This document shows positions 50,651-61,377 of a DNA stretch of 64,000 nt, in pieces. A model generated the notes under the pieces. The model was given only the letters and a program-made list of their open reading frames with translations. It had not been told where the DNA came from and searched no databases. The stretch's first letter is position 1. Every line of letters begins with the position of its first letter. The DNA is taken from positions 1 to 64,000 of the forward strand of contig WHUZ01000034.1 in NCBI GenBank assembly GCA_015179045.1. Reading direction: 5' to 3'. This DNA is from Kalaharituber pfeilii. Lineage: Eukaryota > Ascomycota > Pezizomycetes > Pezizales > Pezizaceae. The translations under genes and the position numbers were made by a program.

Positions 50651-50889
50651 CATTAGTTTTAATATATAATATATCTCCGTTAGCATAAAAACATACTATG
50701 CATGACGCACAAGTCTTTCGTAAAGTTCCATTTCGAGCTCATGCAAAATCCTGAATCGGTCTTATTTGCTTACAATGGATATAATGTGATGTTTCTATCG
50801 GTATTTTATTTGGTAGAAATATGTAGGATAAAAAAACCAGAGGTTGTTTATTTAAGGGTATGGACATTTTATTCAGTATGTTGATATGG
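50651..50889. other. Unassigned AT-rich sequence, expected to contain or precede the Helitron 5' end
   Basis: No coding sequence or repeat recognised; a TC start in minus sense next to A could not be singled out. Confidence 0.35.
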
Positions 50890-52215
50890 TTGGTTGCCAA
50901 GATCTTTTTTTTTCTTTTTTTTTAAGGGTTAGGTAGCTACCAAGAGAGATATAACTTAGTATATTGAGATGGTTAGTTATTACCAAGGTCTTTTTTAACA
51001 GAGGTTAGATAGCTACCAAGAGAGATATAACTTAGTACTATAATAGAAATAGATAGTTGATTGTTGCCAAGGTCTTTTTTGATAAGAGTTAAATAGCCAC
51101 CAAGAGGAATGTAACTTAGTACTATAATAGATAGTTAGTTGTTGCTAAGATCTTTTTTGATACCTAGGAGTTAGGTAGCTGCCAAGAGGAATGTAACTCA
51201 GTACTATAATAGATGGTTAGTTGTTGCTAAGGTCTTTTTTGACAGGGGTTAGGTGGTCACCAAGTGTAACGAACCAACCTCCACCACGGCCGAAATACTC
51301 CTCCCGCACGTGACACGCGAGACCCAAGGCCCTGAGACCCTGCCACAGCCCGAACTCCTGCCGAGCCGCCGCGTAGCGGCAGTACCTGAAAGCTCCGACC
51401 CTCGCCGCCCGCCCTGAGTCCTTACGCACAGCAGCCGCTTGCATCCCGGTCGCTGCCCGTATGTTCCTGCATATTCTCTTGCATCCATGATTCGTCCAGA
51501 ATGTTCTCCTGCATTAGCTCGAAGTTTCTCCCGCGCTAGTTTGTTCTTCTGCCAAGTTTCTGGGCTCGTTTGATTCTCCTGTATCTAGAATGTTCTTCTG
51601 CCAAGATTCCTGGGCTCTCCATAAAGGAGGCTCATCCCCACGTCCCTCTCTGCTCCTCACGTAACAACTTGTATCCACCCTCAGGCTGTACGTAACTCTG
51701 CATACATCTCTCTCTACATGATATAGCGCCGACTGTCTCTACCCGCCGTGAACCCCGCTGCCTCCCTGGCACCCGCTGCCTACCCTGTATCTCGACCCCG
51801 ACCCTGACCCATTCTTTACACCAAGAGGAATATAACTCAGTACTATAATAGATAGTTGGTTGTTACCAAGGTCTTTTTTGACAGAGATTAGATAGCTGCC
51901 AAGAGGGATGTAATTCAGTACTATAATAGATAGTTGGTTATTGCCAAGGTCTTTTTTGACGGGAGTTAGGTGGCTGCCAAGAGGGATATAACTCAGTACT
52001 ATAATAGACAAGCAGTAACTGGTAACTCAGTACTATAATAGATGGCATTCACAGTTGTTGCCAAGGTCTTTTTTGACAGGAGTTCGGTGTACACTAAGAG
52101 GGATGTAACTCAGTACTATATAAGAGAGCATTCGCAGTTGTCGCTAAGGTCTTTTTTTGACAGGGGTTCGGTGTACGCCAAGAGGGATGTAACTCAGTAC
52201 TATATAAGATGACTG
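50890..52215 (+). repeat. Minisatellite of ~80-bp units, about 10 copies
   Basis: The unit contains aaggtcttttttgacagg, gttaggtagctaccaagag and gatgtaactcagtactataa. The gatctttt/ggtctttt anchor recurs at about 50,901, 50,987, 51,071, 51,149, 51,231, then after the solo LTR at 51,870, 51,949, 52,065 and 52,149. The last units change flavour (gttcggtgtac; actatataag). No coding frame. Confidence 0.9.
51265..51820 (+). mobile_element. Solo LTR, family S (556 bp), TSD ccaag
   Basis: TGTAACGAACC..ATTCTTTACA, flanked by ccaag (51260-51264, 51821-51825), which lies inside a minisatellite unit. Shares the 3' ~60 bp (ggcacccgctgcctaccc and the pyrimidine-rich end) and gcatcccggtcgctgcc with the solo LTR at 1855-2619. 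A cataaagg box is at about 51,620. Confidence 0.9.
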
Positions 52216-52254
52216 CATGACATAAGAATCAGAATAAACAGCAAAATGTCAGGT

Positions 52255-52532
52255 ACGTGGAAATGAATGCGTGGCTCCATCTCTCATTCCGTCCTCCCCA
52301 ACATCTCCATCAGCCTCTGTAACGGGTCATCTTCCCCTTCCCGGGTTCGGTGTGCTGACGTATCGCCCCCATGCCCCCGGGGCCATCTTCTCTGCCACAC
52401 CCTGCAATCCTCAAGTAAGTGTCTCGAGGTCCCCTCCGCCTCCCCACACCACCTGCACCCCGCGTCTGGCGCCTCCCCTATGCGATGTCTCCATGCCCGC
52501 AGCCCTTTCGTCCCCAATAGGCCCGCCAATCG
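52255..52532 (-). pseudogene. LINE-A copy split by the Mutator-like element, left part
   Basis: Codes for the C-terminus of ORF2: GLLGTKGLRAWRHRIGEAPD, CRWCGEAEGTSRHLLEDC, DDPLQRLMEMLGRTE. It continues on the right at 61503 once the inserted element and one 9-bp copy are removed. The LINE-A 3' untranslated end and poly-A are missing; it abuts unrelated DNA at about 52,255. Confidence 0.85.
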
Positions 52533-52658
52533 CGGAACCTCTCCGGACAGGCAGATTCTGCCTGCCGCTCCCGGACCTCATCAGACGATAAACTTTACGC
52601 CATGACACTGTGACACAGGTACCAACAGTATGGGGTAGGTATGATCAATTGTTGGTAC
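52533..52658 (+). repeat. Left terminal inverted repeat of the Mutator-like element
   Basis: 126 bp. Its inner end contains a small hairpin gtaccaac..gttggtac. Confidence 0.88.
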
Positions 52659-52846
52659 AGGCATATGGCAAGACAAGTTTTACATTGGACTAGTGACGTA
52701 AGTGCGTACCGTGCCCACTGGCTACCAAATGTCGGCCCATGCTGTGATCTACTAGTTTGAATGCATGATTACTCAGTTAAGTAAAAAATGAAAAATGGAA
52801 AAATAGATCTGAATTAATGCGCCGATGAAGAAACAAAAATGAAATT
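52659..52846. other. Interior of the Mutator-like element, no gene
   Basis: A-rich toward the LINE-B target site (ttgggtttcctgta at 52847-52860); nothing recognised. Confidence 0.4.
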
Positions 52847-53014
52847 TTGGGTTTCCTGTATTTTTTTTTTTTTTTTTTTTTTTAATCACATAACCCCGCT
52901 TGTAGCACTTGGCCATGGCAGGGTCCCTGGGCAAGCCCTCATAGCCCGGAGACAGGCTAAACTAACTCTCTACGTACACGGCCCCCACGCGCCATCGCCC
53001 CCGCCCCCTAGCTT

Positions 53015-54286
53015 CTAGAACTTGACCCCAGCGAAGAAATTCTCCAAAACGTCATACTCCTCCCCATTCTCCGCCTTTCTCTTCCAATTCTTTTCCATGT
53101 CGCCCCACCTCTCAAAGCCTTCTGGACGGTTCGTCTGGTTCCTGCATCGGAAAGCGAGGTGCTCCCCGGTTTGCACCTCCCCGCACCTGCACTTATCCGA
53201 CTCAGCCGCCCCTATCCTCTTCAACCACACCGCACACCTCCCTCTCTCCAGGCGCAAGGAAGTGAAATTGGATACTGCTATCCTATTCCACTCCATGACC
53301 TTTCCTCCTCCAAAGCCCTCCACTTCTCTCTTCTCCTTCCTCCACGCCTTCACCCTCTGGCGCACCCCACTTCCGGTGGCCACCTCCTTCCCCTGCATCA
53401 CCGTCCCCTTCTTCGCCCACTCATCCGCCTTCTCATTTCCTGCGATTCCGATGTGAGCCTTGACCCACATCAATTTCGCATCTCCTCCCTTCTTCTTCCT
53501 CCTCGCTACCGCGTTCACCACCCTTCTCACATCCTCGGTCTTTCCCTTTCCCTCCTTGCCTGCCTTCTGAATCGCCATGACAGCAGCTTCAGAATCTAAG
53601 CAAACCAGGACCGGTACCTCCTCCGGTACACTCTCCAGCGCCCTTCTCACCCCCCTCACCTCCCCGTCAAAAACCGTCGCCGTTCTCCCTACTACCTCCG
53701 CCACCACCGCTGATCTCCCCCACACCCCCGCCCCCACCTTGCTGTCCTCGACCTTGCTACCATCCGAGAACAGGACCGCCCTCCCTCTTCCGGCTTCCTC
53801 AACCGAGGTCTCCCACTCCTCCCTTCCCCCCTTCTTTCTTCCCAGCCTCACCGCGGTCTCCACCTCCACCTTCTCACACCCCCCTCCCCACGAGATCTCC
53901 TCCCCCTCCTCCGAGAACCTCGCCCACTGACCTTGCCAGCGGTCCAGCACTGCTTCATACCCATCATTCTCGACCGCCGCCCACTGCAGCCCCCAGTCTC
54001 TCCAGTTTCTCGCCTCCTCCTCTCTCTCCTCATTCCCTCCGAAGTCGCCCGTGCAAAGCTCCGCCAGCTCTGACGGCGCCTCCACCTCCCGGACGATCGC
54101 TCTCGCTTGCGCGCCATCCAGGACCGTCTCCACGTCTTCCACTCCGCAAACCGCATTCACCCCTTCCACCCCGGCACCTCTCCCCCCTCCAGCTGCTCTC
54201 TTCAAAACTTGCAGCTGTAATCGCTCCATCTCCTTCCTCCACTCCTTCTGGCCCCTCCACCCGATCTCACTCCCCCACATCGCCAC
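53015..54286 (-). pseudogene. LINE-B ORF2: thumb, RNase H and CCHC finger (423 open codons)
   Basis: Continuous frame: MAMWGSEIGWRGQKEWRKEM, long linker, RNase H LFSDGSKVEDSKVGAGVWG, FDGEVRGVRRALE, VCLDSEAAVMAIQKAGK, KLMWVKAHIGIAGNEKADEW with all four acidic residues, then CRCGEVQTGEHLAFRC and the terminal VLENFFAGVKF. RNase H would remove the RNA of the cDNA hybrid. It is separated from the RT frame by a 1-base deletion near 54,290: the copy at 30,060 reads MIRAVAMW, where this one reads MVRRWRC. Confidence 0.9.
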
Positions 54287-55458
54287 CGCCTCACCATCCC
54301 TGTGTACGCCTGCCGCCAGCTCCGTGGTGACATCCCCCAGTCCCGGTTTCCCAGTCCTGAGAGTGCCCCTGCCAGCCTCCTCGCCCTACTCAACCTATTT
54401 CGCCAATGCGCACTGAAGGTCAGCTTCTCGTCGAAAATGACTCCCAGCCACTTCAGCATCTCCCCCTCCTTCTTCCACCTTTTCCCCACTCCGAAAGTTA
54501 TCATCTCCCACTTCGACTCCTCCAGCGGGATCTGATCTTCTTCCGCCACCTCCGCCATTGCCACCTTCACTTTCTCCCTGAGCCGCCCCATATCCCAGTA
54601 CCCGTGCCAGTCCAGGATCGTTGCTGCCAGGTCGTCGACGTACGATGGCACTTCTACCTCCGCCCCCATCGCCACCCCCCTCAGCCTTCTCTCCATCTTC
54701 TCAATGGTGGGTGCCATGAAGATGAGGAAGATGACCGGCGACAGTGGTGACCCTTGCGGAACCCCCACGTTCGACCTGCCCCTCCCTTTCTCCTCGCCGT
54801 CCCACCACACTCCGAACTCCCTGCCTCCCATAAACTCCTCCAGCCACCTCCGCTTCTTTCTCACCCCCTCGCTCCCCCTCTCCTCAATCCTTCCCAGGAC
54901 CACCTCCTTCCTCACGATGTTAAAGCCTCCTTTAACATCTGCCGTCACCCACGCTGCTCTCCCCCCCCTGTGCAGGCACCTCTGCACCTTTGTTACCGCC
55001 CTCGCCATCGCCTGGATCGCATTCCTCCCCTTGCGTGCTCCCAGCTGGAGCCTGTGGAAGAGTCGGTCTTCTTTCTGCAGCCTGTTGGCCATGACTTTCT
55101 CCCCGATCTTCCCGATACAATTGATCAGGTTGATTGGCCTCCACGCTTTCGCCGTCTTGATGTCCTTGCCTGGCTTCGGTATCATGACGACCCTCATCTC
55201 CCTCCACTCCGCCGGGGTCCTGTTCCGGATCCAGTTGTCGGCGATCTCCCTTACTAACTCATCTCCGATGGGAGTCTTCAGGGCAGCTTTGATCAATCGG
55301 TATCCGATTCCGTCAGGTCCCGGTGCCGAATTGTTCTTGGTGCCCTGCAACGCAGCCCTCACTTCTCCTTCCACTCTCTCCCTCTCCCTCTCGTCCCCCT
55401 CCCCTCCGCTTCCCCCTCCCCCTCCTCCCCCGCCTCTGCCTCCCCCTCTTCCCTCCAC
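54202..55458 (-). pseudogene. LINE-B ORF2: reverse transcriptase
   Basis: Open frame with SAPGPDGIGYRLIKAALKT, MRVVMIPKPGKDIKTAKAWR, PINLINCIGKIGEKVMANRL, LQLGARKGRNAIQAMARAV, WVTADVKGGFNIV (motif A), NVGVPQGSPLSPVIFLIFMA (motif B), VPSYVDDLAATILDW (motif C), WEMITFGVGKRWKKEGEML. All RT catalytic residues are present. A Gly/Glu-rich run of low complexity at 55,360-55,460 contains the frameshift that separates it from the endonuclease. Confidence 0.92.
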
Positions 55459-56628
55459 GCAAAATTCCTCTCCACCAGCGTCCTCACCTTCTCTCCATCC
55501 CCCTCCAACTCCCTCCCCTCCTCATCTTTCAACCTTCCCATCTTCTCCTTTCCTCCGAAAGGGTCCTTCGCCACCCTCACCACCCTCCACGGGTCGCTAT
55601 ACCCTTCCTCTTCCACGAACTCCCTCCAGCACTTCTTCTTCTCCTCCCGGATCTTCCACTTCATCCTTTTCACTGCTGCCTTCCACCCCCTTACCCTTTC
55701 CCCGTCCGTCAATCTTGCCCTGGCCCCTACTCCTCCCCGTGCCATTCTATTGACCTCCTTTCTCATCTCCTCAATCTCCTCCGTCCACCACCTCTTGCTT
55801 CTTCCCCCTACCCTCACCCTTCTCTCCACCGTCCCCTTCCACCTCTTCAGCTTCTCATATGCACTTCCGTCCCCTACTCTCTCCAGCCACTCCCTCTTCT
55901 CCTCCTCTCCCCACTCCCCCTCCCAACCTTTCACTTCCTTCTCCACCTTCTCCCAGTCCACCCGCACCCTCTCCTCGGCCCCCTCTCCCCCTCCCTCCTT
56001 CTCGAAATCCACCACTAGCGCCGAGTGGTCCGAGCCTACCTCCCACAGCTCCACCTCTACCCCCTCCAAGCCCCTCGTCCACACCAGATCTATCCTGGAC
56101 TCCCTTAGCCTCCCTTCGACTTCCCTTCTCCATGTCCCCGCTCGTTCCCCTTTGAGGCTGAAACCCGCTCCCTCCATCCTTTCCCTTAATCTTCTCCCCC
56201 TCCCACTCTCTCCGGTCCCCTCGAGGCTCCACATCGGGCTGTGTGCATTCCAGTCTCCTAGGAGTATACACTTCCCTTCCACCTCCAACACCTTCTCTAA
56301 CCACGCCTCAAACTCCTCCTCCCTCCATCCCCGTCCACATATACCCCCCCTACCACTACCTCCCCTACCCTTCCCCAAACTACGTTGTCACCCCCTCTTC
56401 TCTCTCCCCTCCCCCTTCCCTTTTCCAGCCCACAATCCTTGTGCTCGGGCCCACTGCTCCCACCTTCGTGAGTCCTGGATGTGACCCTGTTTTCCACCCC
56501 GTCTGCTCTTCCCTCTTCCACACCTCTCCCTCAAAACCCAGCTCCCACCGCTCCTTAAAAACGTTCTCCCTCCACACGTGCCCTACCAGGCTACTCCCCC
56601 CCACATTCAGGTACCCTACCTTCACCAT
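55359..56628 (-). pseudogene. LINE-B ORF2: AP-type endonuclease and linker
   Basis: ORF2 starts MVKVGYLNVGGSSLVGHVW at 56628, its ATG overlapping the ORF1 stop in ATGGTGA. Frame breaks between about 56,330 and 56,390. Then EGKCILLGDWNAHSPMWSLE (GDxNAH), RESRIDLVWTRGLE, GSDHSALVVDF (SDH): the apurinic-type endonuclease motifs that cut target DNA. The linker WWTEEIEEMRKEVNRM and SDPWRVVRVAKDPFGGKEKM leads toward the RT. Confidence 0.85.
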
Positions 56629-59509
56629 GACGCACTTGGTACCCCACTACTCTCAGCCTCCCACCCATCCCGAGGCGCTCTCCCGAATATGTCTCCCAAC
56701 TCAATGGTAGGTCGGTGTCTGGACCCTTCCAAATCACTTCTCGCATCTATCTCCATCCTCTCCCCCCCCCTCCTCTCCCTCAAGAAGCCTCCTAACCTTG
56801 CCGCGTCTTCATCCCAGTTCTCTGACAGGACACTGGATAGCTTCACCCCGGTCTCCTTCATTCCTACCTCCTTCTCCTTGCCCTTCCCCCCCTCTACCAC
56901 CTTCACCGCCTTGCTTCCCTCCTCTTGCTTCTTCTTCATCGGTGTCTCTTCCACCCTCTCCCTCTTCTGGCTCTGGTTTGGAGTCACCGGTTTCGGTCTC
57001 TCTGGACAGAATCTCGCAATGTGGCCCCACATGCCACATGCATAGCACGCCATCTGGCCCTTCTGGAATCTGCATTCTCTTGCCAGATGCCCCTTCTTTC
57101 CGCACCTGTAACAGCCTGTCCCCTGGCTCTCCTGGCTGCTCCCCTGCGTTCCTCTCACCTGCACCTGCCCCTGCTGACCTGCTCCCGGGAAAGCCACCGC
57201 CACCCTCGGTAGGATGGATTGCCCCCCTGGATACACGTCCACCCTCTGCTGCTGCTGCCCCTGCTGACCTGCCCCTGCTGCCGCCATATTGGCATAGCTC
57301 GCCCGCCCATCCCCCTGCATGTGCACTCCCGGTCGGTACCTTTCTACCACCCTCCTCTGTCCCCTCCACACTAACCCCTTCTTCAACACCTTCACCGCCT
57401 CATCCGCATTCACCACCTCGAACTTTAACTGCGACACCCTCGGCGGACCCATAGATGGCGCTACTCCAAAGCGCACTGGTGGTCTCGACCCAAACTTGAC
57501 ATCCGGGTTCTCCTCCCTCAGCTTTCTCCTCATCACCTCCACCTCTCCCCTCCCATCCTCATAATCCGCCCCTTCATCACTAGAGGGACCGCATCCTTGT
57601 TGTGAACCTCCACCTTTAGGAGATCCTCGCCAAAGATCAGCCTCATCCATGCACCGAATTTCTCCATTACCTCCTTTGCTTTCTCCTCCTCCCGAATATC
57701 CACCAGCAGCCAGACCCTCTCGTACTTCGACGCCGCTGGATTCCTCGTCACCTGTGTTACCCTCCACCCCCTCTCCCCCTCCACCTTCGCTGATGTCTCC
57801 CAAAGAGATTCACACCTCTTCAGGAGGACGTCCCTCTCTTCTGTCCCCTCCGTTCCATACGGTACCGGCTTCGCATGTACCGTTCTCAGCATCCTCTTCC
57901 ACAGCTTCTTCCCCCTTACCACTGTCCAGTTCTCCCCCTCAATCCTCTTCTCCGCCTCCTTTGCCGCCTTCTCCTCCTCCTCCTTCAGCTTCCTCTCCTT
58001 CTCCTCCAGGGCTGCCACCTCCTCCTGTGATCCCGCCGGCATCTCCATCACCTCTGCCACCTTATTCAGCACCTGTGCTCTCTCCACCGCCTTCCTCCGC
58101 TCCTCCGCTACCCTCTTCTTGCTCTCCTCCTCTGCTTTTCTCCACCTTTCCTCCTCCCTCTTCTTTCTCTTCTCCGTCTCCTCCTGGAGCTTCCGGATCT
58201 CCCGAATCTCTGCTTCTCTTTTTCTCCTCTTCTCCTCCTCCCTTTTCTCGTCCTCCCTCTTCTTCTTCTCCCTCTCCAGCGCCCTTTCCTCCTTCACCGA
58301 TGCCAGTCCCATCGCTGCATGTATCTCCAGGACCATTCCCTCCAGCTTCCCCATTCTTTTCTCCATATCACTCTCCCTAGTCTCTTCCCACTCCTTCCTG
58401 ACCTCTTTCACCCCCTCTCTCCATTCCTTTATCTCCCTCCCCGTCATCTTCGCCCTCCTCCTATATTCCAACACCCTCTCCCCTTCCCCCCCCTTCTCCT
58501 TCAGCGCCTTCCACCCTTTCTCAAAGGCAGCTTCCCCCAAAGTTGCCGTCACCCATACCCATGCTGCCCCCAGCCTCTTCGCCTCTCTTTCCTTCCCTTC
58601 TTGCCTCAGCTTGTCCACTCTCCCATCCAGCACCTGTGCCGCATGCACGAGCGCTAGCACCTCTTTCTCCTCCCTCCCCACCCCTTCTTCGTCCTCCTCC
58701 TCTTCCTCATTCTCCCCCATCTCCTCATCGTCCTCTTCCTCCTTTCCCCTCTCAGCTCCACCTACCTTTTCTTTCTCTTCTCTTCGTTCCTCCACCCTAG
58801 CTAGCACCGGCGCTGCTGCCGGCGCCTCTGCCACCGGCCTAACGCCCAGCTGTGAATCTCCGATCTCCCATTCCCCCCCGTTCCTATCCCTAAATCCTTC
58901 CCTCCTTCCTCCCCTTCTGTCGCATGGAGACCTGCTCCTGCTGCCTCCCCTCTCCCTCCTCCTTCCCCAGCTCATCATCACCCTCGTGACCCTAGGAACC
59001 CGTTCCTGCTTCTGGAAAACCACTAACGGTCCCCTCTTGACTGTGATACACTCCCTTGTCGCATTCTTTAGAACTTCTTTCTCCCTTTCTACCACGATTC
59101 CATCCTCCCCCTCCACATACCTCCGGAACATCGCCGCATCCTTACTCCAGAGCTTCACGACCCTTGCTACCTCCGCGATCCCCGTGAGCTCCTCCGTCTT
59201 CACCCACTCCACCTCCTCTGCTCCCCTCCTCGCTGCTGCCTCCACTGCATCCTTTCTAATCTCTTCGATCATATCCAACTTTCCATCATATTCTCCCCCC
59301 TTTCTGTATGCCCTCGCTACTCGTTCTTTCACCGTAATCATATCCTCCCCCTCTCCCAGCCTCGCCAGCCACCAATCCTTCGTTTCCCATGTGTGGATAG
59401 CGTCTATCCCCCACACTATATTCCTGTCCATTACATATACCTCCCCTGTCCATCCCTCTCCTACCGGTCCCAAGAACTGCATCTTTGGTACTCCCTCTTC
59501 CACCGACAT
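56622..59509 (-). pseudogene. LINE-B ORF1: coiled-coil and double zinc-knuckle protein, one frameshift
   Basis: First frame 59,509-57,533 (658 codons): MSVEEGVPKMQFLGPVGEGW, GIDAIHTWETKDWWLARLGE, a long Glu/Lys/Arg region with strong coiled-coil character (about residues 400-520), NWTVVRGKKLWKRMLRTVHA and an RRM-like YERVWLLVDIREEEKAKEVM. The frame is lost near 57,540-57,580 and continues in 56622-57803: VMRRKLREENPDVKFGSRPP, LKFEVVNADEAVKVLKKGLV, Gln-rich stretch, then two CCHC knuckles CYRCGKKGHLAREC and CYACGMWGHIARFC. Ends VPSASW. ORF1 proteins of Tad-type LINEs bind the element RNA. Confidence 0.9.
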
Positions 59510-59952
59510 CCTGCTCCCTGACTTCCTTAACTTCTCGTGACCTTCGCTTAGTCCTGCCTTTTCTGGCTGTGCGCCGCTTCAATCCTAGCTCTTGTTGCTA
59601 AGACTGAAAAGGGAAGGTCGCTGCTCGTTGCTCGTTTGCGCTATTACTGTTCTTGGTCGCCCGTTCTGCAGCCGATCGGCCGATCTCCAAAGCGATCGCG
59701 CGATCCTAGGTGCGGGTCCCTGCCTCTCGAGATTTGTGTGGGAATTCTCTGAAAAACCTCAGAAAACTTGACCTTGACGAAACGAGTCCTAAACTTCTGA
59801 ATTCTGTAAATCAAATGAGGTATTCTTTCTCAGGCGGTCCTGAGCTTCGCTTTGATATAACTTTCACGTTCTGGAGGCGCCGGGAAGTTGGAGTTCTTCC
59901 AAGCGCTCGTTCTGAAAAAGTTGTTGTCGGTGTTTTTGTTGGGTTTCCTGTA

Positions 59953-60429
59953 GTACCTCACTCTGTCATATTACTTGCTTATCAGTTCGGTCACTGCTGG
60001 TAGGCTTTGTCTTGCGCTGTCTCGTGCTCGTAGGATCTTACATTAGGAGCACACTACTCCAGATGGACAAGAGCTTATTCATTTGCAGCGCAGTGCATTT
60101 TGAGGGTGGGGTGTGCAATTGAGGTGCACGTGTATGTAGTAAAAGCTTTAAGATATCCTGCAAAGCCTGACAATTTTGAAACTGCTGGATGAGCTACGCC
60201 GCTTGACAGGCTTGAATTCTTCGCTAGAAAGATTGGCATGATATTGCTCTGTTTAAATAATTTTGTTCCGCATAGAAGCTACAATCCTATGGCAGAGACA
60301 AAAAAAAAATAGGTTACCCACTAGAATATGTGAAGTCGAGAATCCAGCTGGCGCCGTTTGACCATGGGTCAATATTCCAGCCGTTCGCAATGATCGGGGC
60401 CACCATCTCCACCACCGCCACCGGCGCCA
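59953..60429. other. Interior of the Mutator-like element, no gene
   Basis: No coding sequence recognised; a short A-run at 60,300. Confidence 0.4.
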
Positions 60430-60988
60430 CGCACGGTCGGCAACACCACCCCTACTCGAACGAAGAAGAGGAAGGGAAAAACCCCAGCTCCCAACCAACC
60501 ATATGAGATTAAGCGCAAACTCAGCGATGAGGAGGCCAGAAAGATCACGTCGTCCTCCTCGGTCGACCCCACAGCCACGGGAGCACCACCCCGCGCAGAG
60601 GAGCCTCCGAGCGCGACCCCACCTCCCCCCGCCGCCAGGAAGGGCAAAGGAAAGCTGCCGAGTCAAGACGAAGCCTTCCAGCGCCACTTGGCAGCCACAT
60701 CACGCAAAGGTCCTCTCCCCGCCCCAAGAGCACCTCCACCTCCCCACCAACCAACCCGATGCCACCACCAAACTTAAAACAGGCGTCGTAGTACACGGGA
60801 TCGCCCTACGGAAGGACCTAGGGAAGGTCAGACAATGGTTGGAGGCACCGAATAAGGAATTGGGAAAGATCACCGGAATTCGCTGGTTGAGGAAGAAGAC
60901 CACGCTGGTTGAGGAAGGAAAGAAAACCAGCTCGGCGGTAGTTTACTTGGAGAAGGGGACTGAGGTTGGGCTCGGGGACGTTGGTTAA
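60430..60988 (+). pseudogene. LINE ORF1 C-terminal fragment
   Basis: First part in one frame (IKRKLSDEEARKITSSSSVD, Pro-rich). After a frame change near 60,770 it continues GVVVHGIALRKDLGKVRQWL, KELGKITGIRWLRKKTTLVE, KKTSSAVVYLEKGTEVGLGD, then a stop. The second part has the pattern of the RRM-like core of Tad-type ORF1 (VVHGI..., IRWL, SSAVVYL). The zinc knuckles that should follow are absent. A homologous decayed copy lies at about 62,930-63,080. Confidence 0.7.
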
Positions 60989-61188
60989 GGTCGGTCTGGT
61001 ATGAGTCGGAGAGGGACGGAAGTAGGACATACCGGGCCTGTCACCCGCACCATGGAGGAGTTTCGCGGGTAATACATGTAGTTAGGGGTAGTTAGACGCA
61101 GTTTTCATTTCTTTTAATAAAACCCTCGCCATAGCCCATTGGGCGGCAAGCCAGTATTGATATAAAAAAAAAAAAAAAAAAAAAAAAA
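60430..61188 (+). mobile_element. ORF1-plus-tail LINE derivative (LINE-A type tail)
   Basis: Codes for the end of a LINE ORF1 and then goes straight to a LINE-A 3' end (gccatagcccattgggcggc, 61,127-61,146) and a poly-A ending about 61,188. There is no ORF2 at all between the two. No target duplication was identified and its 5' limit is not certain. Confidence 0.65.
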
Positions 61189-61377
61189 TTGTTGCTGTAA
61201 TAGCATGCGTTGGTTGAAAGGCTGTGGCTACATTGCTATTTACCCAGGCTCCCAAGAGAAACGCTGCTGTAAACTGTCCTCTCAACAGAGAAGATACCCT
61301 GTTGCCACACCAGGTCACTGACCTCTCGCACGGACTATGCCCAGCCTCTAGTTTGCATCACTAAATGCTGGTAACAA
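61189..61377. other. Interior of the Mutator-like element with a stray Tc1 end
   Basis: tgcatcactaaatgctggta at 61,355-61,374 and nearby tctcgcacgg match the terminal repeat of the Tc1 element at 34517-35128. Only one end is present and it abuts the right inverted repeat. Confidence 0.55.

Larger units (their letters stand above)
27181..50660 (-). mobile_element. Helitron with Rep-helicase gene, opened by 18.97 kb of nested insertions
   Basis: The minus-strand gene runs from about 50,650 (N-terminal zinc finger) through Rep (48,449-49,686), then, after the nested insertions, to the helicase (27396-29482). The insertion of LINE-A duplicated tactggttgctc (29471-29482, 48437-48448). Taking out the insertion rejoins the residues HPGEQPV and YFAENATAE in one frame. 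A 72-bp LINE-A tail also sits in the gene. The 5' terminus (TC in minus sense) was not identified; it should lie right of 50,650. One in-frame stop and a changed catalytic Tyr suggest it is dead. Confidence 0.85.
52861..59938 (-). mobile_element. Full-length LINE-B (7078 bp), TSD ttgggtttcctgta
   Basis: 14-bp duplication at 52847-52860 and 59939-59952; poly-T (minus-strand poly-A) at the left. From right to left: 5' untranslated region (about 59,510-59,938), ORF1 with two zinc knuckles, ORF2 with AP-type endonuclease, RT, RNase H and CCHC finger, and the LINE-B 3' end. It is the only complete LINE in the window and defines the family, of Tad1/I type because of the RNase H. Frameshifts in GC-rich runs in both ORFs make it inactive. 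Confidence 0.93.

Noticed and set aside
58119..59540. 473-codon Ser/Pro-rich plus-strand frame, and similar long plus-strand frames across 54,700-58,400
   Set aside because: They are antisense to the LINE-B ORFs, whose motifs (zinc knuckles, YVDD, RNase H) are clear on the other strand. GC-rich, stop-poor codons make the shadow frames long.
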